A stretch of DNA of 64,000 bases from contig CAHIKZ030001777.1 in the NCBI GenBank assembly GCA_903632075.3, forward strand, positions 310,001 through 374,000. Reading direction: 5' to 3'. This DNA is from Acanthosepion pharaonis. Its lineage: Eukaryota; Mollusca; Cephalopoda; Sepiida; Sepiidae. Below are positions 13,501 to 26,900 of the stretch, in pieces. A program made the position numbers and the translations under genes. The notes under the pieces were generated by a model. That model searched no databases. It was not told the DNA's origin and saw only the letters and a list, made by a program, of their open reading frames with translations. Numbering within the stretch: the first letter of the stretch is position 1; each line of letters starts with the position of its first letter.

Positions 13501-16500
13501 TTCTCTTCCTCCTTTTTTTCTTCTCCTCCTTCCTTTTTCTCTTCCTCCTTTTTTCTCTTCCTCCTTTTTTCTCTTCCTCCTTTTTTCTCTTCCTCCTTTT
13601 TTCTCTTCCTCCTTTTATTTTTGATCCTGTCTTTTTTATTCTTTTTCTTTACTTTATTCTAATCCTTTTCTCTTTCTTGTTTTTCTTTTACTTCACCTTT
13701 TACTCCTTTTCTTTTCTCTTCTGTTTTCTTTCTTTCTTTCAAGAAAAATATTTAGAGTAATGAATAAAAATGAATTTGCTGCTGCCATTTTGATAACAGT
13801 AGTATTTTTTCTCCACTCCTTCAGAACACTGATCTTGCTCTTCCACTCTGGATTCATCAATATGTGGCATGTGTGCTTGTTGAAGCATATCACAATTACA
13901 TCACCTCAAAACATCTTGGATCAGTTTTCATGGAGGGTGTCAAGCAAGTATGTCTAATAATTTCTTTTAAATTCTTCTTTACATTAAGTGATAGAATAAA
14001 AAAGAAAAATATATGCAAATTGTTATATATATATATTTTAGACTAAAGTATGTAGGGGATGATGTCTCACATTAGAAGTTGACATTAACATTGGTTAACA
14101 TTTTCTTAACTTCATTATGCGTTTCAATTTTTTATATTATTCTACGTTTTTTTTTTTTCAGTAACACTGCAGTAGGTTGGGTATTATGATACTCAGATAA
14201 TAGGAAGAGAGGATAACTTATTCCCAAAGTGTTTTGATGATGTAAACTATCAAGAATACTTGTGGTAAACAACTGTTTTCACCATAATTGAAATAGAAAA
14301 ATGAAAGGCATTCTCAAGTGGGATGGAGGATCATCTTCAGATTTATGTTGGTGAAGAATGTCTCTTGCCCATTTTGACTAGGCATCAGGCAATACACTGA
14401 ACAGACATTTTCCTACCTCTCACTAGATTGTGGGGCAGGTGTTTTCATAAATCTTTTATTACTCTTAAATGAAAAAGTGTTATCAAAGTAGGATTGAATC
14501 AATTTCACTAAACCACTAGAAAGCCAATAGAGTTTATGACTAGGAGAATATAAACTATAAATCTTATAACAGTTTTTACAATTTACGTTGAGTGAAAAAA
14601 TGTTTTTAGATTATTTTATTGCTTTCTGAGAAGTTTTTAAATTTATGAGTTGGCATTCCGGATGGAACCAGCAAGCATAGTTAACTATATCTCAACTTCT
14701 TTCTTCATCAACACTTAGATATGAAATTATTTTTCCTGGTAATTTCTGATTAAGTATTAAAAAGTTTGTTTTTTGGGGCTAATTTTTTTCATAATGCATA
14801 ATCATCTGGAGCTGCATTGAAGAAAACCTCATCCATCATAAAACTGCTAATTATTGATTGATTTATTTTCTATGGCTTATCAACCTTTTAACTGTCAATT
14901 AAAATTTGATTTGAAACCTCACTAACCTCAGAATCAGAATTGTAGCCACAAGTTCAAGAAAAAGCACAACAATATGTTAGTTTTCTTTTGCACACTTATT
15001 TTGAGCAAGTCTATATATTATTTCAAAGAGAGGCTGATACAAAAATACAATTATAGCAGTTCTAATACTTCATAGCATCAATGGTAACACAAAAGAAAAA
15101 TATCCAAAAATAAAATTATCTTTCTTCCAAATACAGTGTGCCAATAAGAGGCAATTTTCTCCTTTTCATCAAGATGAAGTCATGTGGGTTATGTGATGGC
15201 CATTTAGTGATGTCACTTCATAGAGGAATGAAAGTGGCCAGTCCATCAGTCATCTAAGAGTCAAACAGTGTTTACTTTTTTAGCTCAGGCTGAAGCTAAA
15301 TCTGCCTCACTCCAGTTCAGCTGCTTTCCTTTGGGAATATATATTTACCAGATATAGAAAATATCTCCGGCTTGCAGTCCCCATGTTTGGAAAAGCCCAT
15401 AACTCTTTTTCCTTTTTGAGGAATATTTTCTTTGTTAGCTGCCTTTCATATAGTACCAGATATCATCTAGGACACCTATTTATTCCTCACCATGACAATA
15501 GAAGAATATACTTTTTACTTTGTGGTGGTTACAGATGCTATCAAATACACTAAGTTGTAAATGTTCCAATATCCTCAAACATGTTCCTGGCTTCTTCAAC
15601 TAACTATATCTCTGAAAAGTTTTTCTTTGTCAATCTACAAAGACTGGAATTTCAAGCAGATGATTTTACTCAATGTTTTTTCCATTGAAATACACAGAAT
15701 TTGACCAACTATTGTACTCTTAGTGAAATTATCTGTTCATCCAAACTTCAACTCAACCTACCAATTACCATTTTGGTGCACCTTGACCTTGAACTTTTAC
15801 AATATTATTGAACCTTGTTTTCCTTAGTACATCTTAATGACAAATCTTTATTACAACTACTGTACCAAATGGAATAAAGTGTGTGAAAATATAATACATA
15901 AAAGATTAATGGTCAGAATTGAATCAGACCAGGAAACAGTGGTATTAAAAAGTCCCCAATACACATGTGAAAAAAATAAAAGTAAAAATAACATGTTGAG
16001 TTTTTAACTTTAAAAATCAGGAGGTGAAGGATGTGAAGAAGGAAGGAGAAGAAGAGGGAAGAGAAGAAAAGCAAGGGTATTATAAATTTATTGGTGGGGG
16101 GGTAGTTGAAATGTACACATTTTTCCCCAGCCTCATATGTGTTTAAGAGGAATTTCCTAATATGTATGCAAGGACTCAAGACTTTGATTTCTGGTTCAAA
16201 AGGTTCTTTGGATTCAGAAATGTCATAATTGCTAATTTTTTCTGTTGACAGAGGTTGCAAATATTGTTGTGGTTGTTATAATTGCTTTGCCTTTTTCAAA
16301 ATTTTCCATCTTAAAATTGGATCCCTGTTGTTTTTTACTTTTAAATTCCACACATGGTTAGCTAGTTTGGTAGAGCACCTAAGATTTACTAGCTTGAATG
16401 ATGACCTATGATTGTACCATCTTCATTTCAAAGTACCTTCAGTACATCCTATGTACATTTTATTTTGGCCATTAATATCTGTTACTTCTGTTTTACAAGC

Positions 16501-19500
16501 TCCATCTAATGGACATCTATTTTTTTTTTTGGAGTTGCATAAACTACTAGTGTTAACTATATTTTTCTGTGCATTAGTTTTGAGATTTCTGGCATTTTGC
16601 CTATTTATTATTGTTTCTAAATTAGTAGTGCAGCTGTAGCTTAATTTAACTGTGTTTTTATTGAATATCTTATGTAATTCTAAATTTTTTGGGAAGTGTT
16701 TATTAAGTCCTTCCTTCTTCACATCCTCCAACTCCCTTTCTGTTACACCCAATGTTGTGTGTTTGTTTTTTGTTTGTTTGTTTTTTAAAAAGTAATGTAG
16801 CGTTCATTATTTAAAAAAAAAAAAAATAAAGCATTAAGAGGTCATTTGGTAAAATCACCTGAGGATACTGTAAGGTTGAAACCAAACCAAGGTAACGGAT
16901 TCAACTGACCTCCTGATTTTTAAAGTATATATAGTTTAAATTTTTTTTCAGTTTTATTGCTTGTCATTTTGCTTAGTTGTTCAAAATTTATGAATAATAA
17001 ATGCATAAAATGAACACAACAATAATGTTATAATTTGTATTATAGCTTAAACCTTTGTGGGTCTGCTTTTCTATCATCTCCAGTTTCATGTCACTTGCAG
17101 GTAGCCCTTGTCGTTCGGCAGCAACAGACTAATGAACAGCAGTTTAGCAACTGGGCTTGGGATTTAGTTTTTAAACTTCATCTTCACAATGATACACTGC
17201 CTCGTCCATTTGAAGTAGGGATGATGTTGCACATGACAGACTTGGAAAATATCCCAGAGTTGCGTAAGGATACTTTTCTTGCTCCTGTGCAGCAAGGACT
17301 TAAAGTTGATAACCCTATAGCCATGTATATTGCCATGACTATGACCAAATATGGACATGAGTAAGTATTACACATATTTTTCATGTATCTTAAACTTGCT
17401 TTCATTGTTATAATAATAAAGCATTCATTGACATGTTCAGCACCAAAAGAATGAATGAATTTTTTCACAACCCTATCTGTTAAGTGCCAAACAATGTTAA
17501 TTAGCATCTTCCTTTTGACCTCTGTATGTCTGCTTTTCATCAGTTTTATGAAGTGTAGGTGCTGAAATAACTTGAGCTGACTCACTCACCTCTCAAAATC
17601 TGACCAAATGTTGAAAGATTCTTTTTTAGCAAGCCGAGAACTTTTCAGCATATTTTTGTATTAAGTCTCTGGGAAATCCCTATTGTTTTATTCTTGGCAA
17701 AAAAGAAAAAAATCTGGCACAGAATTTTAATAATGTGATGTATTCAACTGGACCTTAGAAGATTATGGTTATACAGAAGTTCAAATAAGAGCAGGGAATG
17801 TAATCAGGTCACATGAAGCAGCTAACCAGATTGTTCAATTTCGGCATGAGCAGTAGAGACAAGAGTTAAAGATTTTTGTCACTATTCTCTGCTGTCAGAG
17901 GTGGCCCCTTATTTAACTAGTGAAAAAATCTAGTTCAATCCTATTCTGTCGAGAACCAACATTTGAAATAAAGTGGAAACTCTCAATTGAGCCAAGTTTG
18001 TGTGACCTGTGGTTCAGATTATATTTTTCTGAGTTTTCTTTCTCATTTTAAATTTAGTAGTTTGTTCATTATGTTTATGTCTGAAGTTCCTCTGAGATCT
18101 AAGTGCTTTTTATTTGAGAATTACTGTACTGGACTAAGATGGTTACAGATGTATGAAAATGAAGAATTTTAATATCTTTGTGTTGTTAATTATAGCACAA
18201 TGGCACAAGAATGTTAAAACAATGAAGTCAATCATTTCAATTGATTGATAATTTAGACTCGGAATGATTGCAGAAATGGTGACTATTAATAAACACTGTT
18301 AGACAAACTTTGTACAAAAATCTGAACAAGACCATCTTTGACATCACATGACATGTATTTTTTCCACATAAACTTCAGTTAACATACAAAAAGTTTTGGT
18401 AGCTGTTTTATTTAATTTTAACTAACATTTACAATTGCTGTGTTTTTTAACTGATCATTTTATGACATAAAAACACAAGATCTTTGTTCCTCGCCTGTTG
18501 AGATGCATTTGCATTGAAACAAAAATGCATCTTTGTTGTGAGTATTTGTTTGTCCATATATAACAACTTAATAATAAATGACTATTGCTCTACTCTTGGT
18601 ATTGTGCCCTCTTTTAAATTAATTCTATGAATGTTTGATTTTATGTTCTTTTCATTCTTGTTACATTTGAATGTATATATATCTGTTAAAGTTAACTACA
18701 GGGGTTAACAGCTTTTTTTATGCTACTACTTATAGCATACATGTGACAAGTCATCTAAGCCAAGAAGAAATAGATTCATGCTTTTTCAAGAAGTGGCATT
18801 AATACAAAGTAATCGGCCTCAGCTGGAATTCTGTGTATATATATATATAATCTGAATATATAAAAATATAATTTTTATTTGATATAAAATTATAAATTTA
18901 ACTATTATAATTTATGTTATTCACATTTGGACTGATCTTTGGTGTTATCACAATGTTTTGACTGTTGTGCCCACCAGCCTTAAGGTGTCTGTTTTTCTGG
19001 ATAACCTTCAAAGGAAATTTGAACTGAATACTTTCTTTAATCTACTGGGTAGATTGTTCTCATTTTGTTGTTCATGTTTAGCTTACCTTGATTGATAGAC
19101 ACCTGAAGAAGGCTAATGAGCAAAATGTAATGGTTACAGTAAAAATGAAGACATTAGCCGGAATGTACATAATGTAAATAATAACTACTTTTTCCAGAAC
19201 TTCAGGGAGAAATTATAATTTATTTTAAAATTTTAACAAATTTTATTCATATTTTTGTTTTTCCTATAAATTCTTGAAAAATTTATTTATAAAGAAAAAT
19301 TGTTTATAAAGAGAAGCTGAGTTCAGTGAAAGAAAGGGACTAAAAAATATTTTTTTTAACATTTAAATTTATATTGTCAGTGGATGGTTGTTGTTAACAA
19401 ATATTACAGTGGTCTTGATTATTGAAATAGTAAAATAACTTGACTTTTCAGTGTGGCTGAATTCATCACTCATGGTATTCCACTTCTTTCTAAGCTGAAT

Positions 19501-22500
19501 GGTCTCTATTATACAAAGGCAGTCATTCATATAATTGGACATTGTGTGCCTATGTTTTACAACCAGGGCCAGTATTTGATTGAGAACCAGGAGTAAGTCT
19601 GGCTCTTATTTTTGATTTTCTTTTCCTTGTTTCATTCTTTTTGTTAATGTTGATAATTCATAGGTCTAACCAGAATATCACATTTCTCATCTAACAATTA
19701 TAATTATTTTTAAGCCAAAGCTGTTTGTTTTTTTTTTTTTTTTTTCAAGGAGAATAACAACTTGTTAAGGATCATGTTACATTGCATGAATCATTACTGT
19801 TTAATTAAATTTAATTCATGTTTAAACAGCATAGTTATATTAGTTATTTACAAAATACAGTGTTTTTTGGTTTCTTTTCAAGAAAAGGAACAAATTAATA
19901 CATTATATATTTACTTATTAGTACATTTCTTGAGGGAGTCTCCAAAAGTAATACCTCTTTTTTACTGCCATGGAAAGTGCAACAAATACAAGTAGCACCA
20001 TTACAGCAAGTTTTCAACTACAAAATACTACTTTTCCATATACTTACAAACATTGGCTGTGCATTTTGTTAGTGATGAGAAAGAGCATAACCCTGTACCA
20101 GCAGAGAAGAATGATGTTTTTTTCTCTGATACTCATTACCATATACCTTACTATGTTTACATTCACTGTTTAGTTTACATAAACATTCATCATTAATGAC
20201 TGTCATACACATATGTGTGTATGGAAAGATTCAGTGGTATATCTGCACTTTGTGCACACTTTCATATCAAAAAACATTTTACCTGACTTCTACTCAGCTG
20301 TTATTTGTAAGAAAGCAAAAAAAAAATGGCAGTTATTGGTGGGGAAAATCCAACCTCGACTGCCATACCACCAACATTTGATTTCAAGGGCCAATGTAAG
20401 AAGTATTACTTTCAGAGCAACTTGTATAGTGTAAGCCTAGACATCATGATTTGCACTTTCATGCCTTAAATGGTCATTAGACTATGGGGTACTCTTCTTT
20501 GTGTAGGCTCTATTAAAAGGCTACTAGTAGCTTATGGGAAAAGAGAAGCCACTTTTTTGTTTAAGATTTTACCATTATTATATTTATGTTTATTTATTGC
20601 ATTTTTTTCTATACTTTCCTTGATTCTAAAGTTTAATATTTGATTTGAAAGAAAGTTTATTCATTTTAGGTTATTGTTTAGTCTTTTGAGTTGTGGTTTT
20701 ATGTAATGTAATAAGTTATTTTTTGTCTACATTTGGAAATGAGCTCTGATCTTTTCTTTAGGAGTTTATATTGCACTGAGAAGATGATTGTTGCTATTTA
20801 CTCTTCTAGGCAAATATTGTAATGTTTTGAAGTGTTTTAAACAAAAACCCAAGAACATAGTAAGTTAATCAGGGAAGACATAACCAAAACATACAGAAAA
20901 GGATGCAAAACAACAGAGATTGAAATTAACTTTAAAACCAAAGAAACTGCCTCATAAAAGCATAAGCATTCATCATGATAAAAGACCACAAAGTAAACTT
21001 CAAAGATAACCCAATATACAGACTAATAATCTCAACAAAAAGCAAACTAAGAAAAATAAGTAAAATTACATTAGAAGAAATTAACTCTGAACTAAGAACA
21101 ACATTAAGACTAAATCACTGGAAAACATACAACATAAAACAACTGTACACTCACACAATTAGATATTAAAGATTTCTCTGCACTTATTACTGAAGCTATA
21201 TTAGATAATGATCACTAAATATTAACTGCCAACAAACCAGCATCATATACCAAACTACTATATGATCCAAAGGAAACCCTAAAAAATTGTTTATCAGAAT
21301 AACAAAAGGTTCCTGAAAAAAAAAAAAGAGAAGCTTCACTCTCAAAATATCATTTAACAACCAAAATTATGCACAGGTCACAACATTAAAAAAAAAAATA
21401 ACATATAGTCTCAAAATACAAACTAAAACACACTAAAATAACATGGAAAATAAGAAAATGGTACTACCTAACAACACTACAAAAGCCTTCAACCTTTGTC
21501 TAGAGGAGAAAATGGCAATAACTGTCTTTCAAGAACAGTATAAACTCCTAAACAACAGCTCATTTCCACATGCATCCATGAAAACAAATTCCTGTTATGC
21601 TATTTTGATGATATAATAATTGATAACTCAATTGGTAGAGCAGCTGCTGTGTATCTGCTTTTCAAGATAAAAGAAATACAAATTGGTCTTGGAGCTTTAT
21701 TCTTTATTTGCTTCCAGTCCACATTGTTTACTTACTGCTGTAATCTGAAAGTTTGAGTAAAGCAACTAAAATTAAAATGAAAGAAATAATAGGAAAAATT
21801 TCATAAAAAGTAAAATCCACATAATATCATTTTTAAAAATCTAGTTCTATTTGTTATATTTAGTCTCCCTACCCCATATATAAGATTCCATCAATAAAAG
21901 CATTATTAGTCTGAAGAAGTCATTTTGAAGGAGGAAGTGTGTAACCCATTTTTTCATTTAATTACCCACTATTAGTCTGATATATAGATTTTTATATCGT
22001 ATCTTCCACATTTAGTTCTTCATTAACTGCAGATGACAGGAATTTCTATCATTGTATTCCTATGGCTCAATTGTGAATGACAGACATTTAATCACGGTTA
22101 ATAAGTTAACATGTTTTTACATTGAAGTAAAAAAATTTACAATTAAATTACTTTAATTATCCAGCAATTAAAATCTCTAACTTTGACTGTTTAATAACGC
22201 TAAAGAAAAAACATTCCTAGTAATAAAGAATTTCTAAATAACTTTACAAAAATGCAGATTAAACCAAATTACTTCAATTTTTTCATTGCTTAAGCAATAC
22301 TGTCTTAAAATCTTGGGCAATAATATAAATTCCAGATTCATTATATTTTGGCTTTGAAAAATTAAGAAAGTACTTAATTTTAAGGCTGTCTCTTATTTTG
22401 ATTTGAATGGATCAATTATAAAATTTTCAGCTGCTTTTTATTTCCTGCTTACAATTATTCCTGTTAGGTTCCTGAAGACTTTACAAGCTGTCCTACTTGC

Positions 22501-23905
22501 TGATGAAACTCCAATGCGAGTAGCTAAGAACCTGATTTCTTCAGACTTTCCTGGGGCCATGACCAAACTTTTCAACTCCATGATATTGGTAAGTCATCAG
22601 GGTTTGACTTTTTGCCACCTTTTTCATTTTTAACCACATGGAACTGGTTGAGAAAATGTTTCATGAAATATTTAGATATCCTAGAGTATCCTATTTTGGC
22701 AGTATGATGTCATACATTGATGAAACTTGTAGCTACTTATGCATTTTTTCCAACTGGGAAATCATAGGTGACAATATTTACTGCTAGTAAATGTGATTTT
22801 TGCTAGCACATAATAAACAATATCTGGTATTGTAACACATGAATAATCTTTGTACATATATCCTTTTCAGGAATGTGGTGATAATGTTCTAAGTTTTGTG
22901 TATTCTTACTCTGGAAGTTAAATGGATAGTAATTCTTAACATCTCATCTATGGTGATGAGTGGAAACAATAATTGTTCTAGAGAAGTTGATGATATATTT
23001 CATTGATATAAAATCATAATGATGATAATGTATAGTAAACTTGTAATGGGGGGAAAGTTGTTGTTTTTTCCTAAATTAAAAAAAAGACACAAATTTAACA
23101 TACTAAAGTTTACCCAAGTCAAGGCTTGAAAAGCCATTCAAGATAAAGCATTAGTCAAACAAAATGGTAATGCTGAATGAGGTGTGTAATAAAAATGGAA
23201 GAAAATATGGTAAGAAATGAAGATTATGAGGATTTTGTGGAGAGATGATGATTAACTCTTGACTTGAAGAGGTCAAGATAAGTATTCAGGGAAAGTTCCA
23301 CATGGGAATCAATTCCACAAAGTGGTAGTTCTTGGGGAAAAGCTGAGGGAACACAGAGGAAATGAGGATGCTTCAACTCCATGGAAGTGGTAAGTCAATT
23401 CCTAGCTGAAAATGTTTGAGCTGGGGGCACTACAAAATGGAACTCATCCACATTGAAGATAAATTAGTAAAAAGAAAATCTCTGCTCAAAAGGATTAAAT
23501 TGTAGGAATGTAACTGCATAGTTTTAAATCTTGGCATTGATCATAATTAGTCTGTTACTTTTGATTTTTTTTCTTTCTTTTTTTTAGACGCAAATTCAAG
23601 CCACAAATCGAGATTGTGATGCTGTGGCTGTGATATCACTGTGGGCTCACCTCATCTTAAAGATTCCAAAATGGAGCATGGATAGGTTGGTACATAGTGA
23701 AACATTATTATTATCTCTTTGTTTTTTGTAACTGTAGGTATTTACTCAGCTTAGTCTGATATAAGGCCATGATTGTGCAGTTCCCAACAAGGATCGATTT
23801 ATGTCTGTCTACTTTTCCTTTACTGTAGTTAAGTTACTTCATTTTATCCATGATGAAATAACTTCTGTTAATAATAATGTTAAAAAAAGTATAATTTTGA
23901 AAGAT

Positions 23906-23973
<68 letters not shown>

Positions 23974-26900
23974 GGGCAACAGATCATTATTTAAATATAT
24001 ATTGTTAAATATAACAAACAATGAATGTCTATTATGTCTGATCATGAGCCATTCTAAAGTTTGTATGTTTGCTTCAATTTCGGGTGAAAATAAAGACAAA
24101 AATTGTTCAATATTTGGATATATTTTTATTAAGTTGGTCCTTGATCTAAGTTTTTGGCTCACATGAGCCATTTCAGAGTGGTTAAACAAAGATATTCACC
24201 ATTGAAGATGATATTTTGTTATGGTGACATAGAAGATTGCTATGCAACGATAACGGTCACAAAATAGCAGATGCAGATCATAAGTTCCAGATGTTGTTCT
24301 ATGATTTAATACCATGTGAGAGACCAAAGCCTTGCATTTAGACATATGGTTCTGTTGTTAAAAGCAAACATACAAACTTTAGAATGGCTTATGATTATAC
24401 ATAATAGACATTCATTGTCTGTTATATTTAACAATATATGTTTATATAATTACATTAAATCTCAACTTTAATAACATTGGTGTGACTGAAGAGATGTTTT
24501 GAGAGAAATTTCTTTGTCTTTGGTCTTCTTACTCTGGCAGTGAACTGGTAATTCATAAAATACATAGATGCAAGTAATGATTATTCTAGTTATTAACAAG
24601 ATTGTGGTAAGACAACCTGATTACCTCCCCTGTCTTATGATTTGTAAAAATAAGTCATGTCATCTTAGCCAAAATGTCAAGACCCTTCAGTTATGTGCAA
24701 TAAAAGCACATTAAGCTGAACTAGACTCTGAGTTTTCATTACAATTTATTGAACGCAATTATGGACAAATACCTTAAACCAGAATGTCTCGACTTAGACT
24801 CTGCAGACCTGTCTTTTACTGATGCTTGGCAATATTGGAAATGTTTATTTGAAGGATTCTTGCTTTCACTAGAAAACACTTCATTCCCTCTTATTACTGA
24901 TATGGATAGACATAAACTGTTAATGCACCATGTTTCCATATCCGTATATACCAATATTTTTCACTGCAAAACTTACCATTGTGCCATGGATGTTTGGATG
25001 GAATTTTTGTGAAGTGATGAAACCTAATCTTTGCCTGGCATGTATTAGTAACTACCTGCCAATCCCCTGAAGAGAACAGAATCTTAAACAGTGCTTAAAA
25101 AATCTTAAGTTGAGACTGCAACTTTCAATTACGACAGCAGATCAGGCAAAGGATGAATTTATCAGAGACTCCTTTATAAATGGATTAAAATTGAACTATA
25201 TCTATCAAAGATTGCTGGTAAAATAAACAACTAGATTTTAGCTACTGCTTGTGAGCAGGTACTTACCTTGGAGATGGCAGAAAGGCAGACTTGTTCATAT
25301 CTACAAACAAATGTTGCAGAGGCTGCACTAAGTACTCACACTCCTAGTCCACCAATTCAAACAACACAAACAGGAAAAAAAAGACAGTCCTCTGACAGAT
25401 TTCCTCATTTTTGTCCCACCTCTGCCAGTTCAAAATCTTCTCTCTTCAGAAGACACTGCATAGTGCTGCAGCCAGATGAACATGTTATTTTTGTGGTCTC
25501 AAACTACACCCAAGGTTGTGTTGCCCAGCCAGGGAAACTAAAAGCCACAAATTTGAGAAGGGACATTTCTCTAAAATTTGTCAATCAAGCTTTTTTTCAC
25601 CTGATTCAAATGCTCCTATTGCAACTGTCAACTGCAAACCCTAAATGTCTTTCAAAGGCTATATTGACAGTAAAAATAAATGGGGTAGAAATGAATGCTC
25701 TAGTTGACACAAGAAACTGAGTTTTATTAGTGCTGATATTGCAAAAAGAAACAGATTTAAAATTGTACATTGTAATAGTCAGGTGGCTATGGTGAACACT
25801 TTACTATCTTCGCAGGTTAGAGGATATATTTTGGCCGGCCTAGAGTTGAATCAAACTAACTACACTAACACCAAACTTTTTGCCAAATCTGTGCTGTGTT
25901 GTCATACTGGGCCATGATTTCCTCAAACAGCTTTCTAGTATTAACAACCCTTTTGGGGGCCCTAAACTGGCATTGAACATCTGTGGCTTGACCTCTGTAA
26001 ATGTACAATACCCCTCTCATTTCGAAAACCTAACCAAAAAATGTAAACCAGTGACCACCAAATCTTGAAAATATTCTCTTGAAGACAAAACATTTATTCA
26101 AGCGAAAATAGCAAAAATGTTAAGAGAAGGAATAATCAAATAAAGCAGATTACCATGGAGGGCACAATATCATTAACATCCTCTGATGATAATAATAAAA
26201 ATAGGATGGTCATAGACTACTCCCAAACTATAAATAGGTACACCCTCCTGGATGCATACCCTATACCTAGTATTGATGAGATGATAAATGAGATTGCCAA
26301 ATACAGAATATTTAGCACATTAGTCCTAAGGAGGGCTTACCACCAAGTAGCTATAGACCCTAAAGATAAGCCTTTTGAAGTCTGCGGATGACTATCAGTT
26401 CCAATAGACTCTGTTTGGGGGTCACTAACAGGATTTTCCAATTTTCAGAGGTTCCTCAATAAAATAATTCTTGAAGAAAAACTATAAGGTACCTTTGCCT
26501 ATATAGAGAATGTGACAGTATGTGGCCATGACTGGGCCAACCACAATCGCAACCTAAAATGGTTTGTGGTGGCTGTTTAAGAAATATGATATTACACTCA
26601 ACTATGACAAGAGTTCTTATGGGTCAACAGCCATCAGACTACTTGGATATATTGTGTGTAAAGGAATCATGAAGCTGGACCCTGAACAGCTAAAGCTACC
26701 TATTGCTAACAACATAGCTGCCTTGTGACAAAACATGGGTATGTTTGCTCATTATTCTCGATGGATACCCTCCTTTTCTGAAAAAATACACTCACTTACA
26801 GAAAATTACCAAATTTCCTTTACCTTCTGCTGTTAAAGACTTTGAGGAGTTAAGAAGATATTGCTAATTCAGCCATCACTTTGATGAATCCTGACATTCA

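Noticed and set aside
12888..13760. 290- and 239-codon open frames of F, S, L and P
   Set aside because: They are artefacts of 15-16-bp pyrimidine repeats and have no coding composition.
17084..17100. Alternative acceptor 17 bases upstream for exon 6
   Set aside because: Seventeen extra bases would shift the frame relative to exon 5.
23801..24189. Open frames on both strands across the AT microsatellite
   Set aside because: They consist largely of YI repeats from (TA)n and foldback sequence; no splice or homology support.
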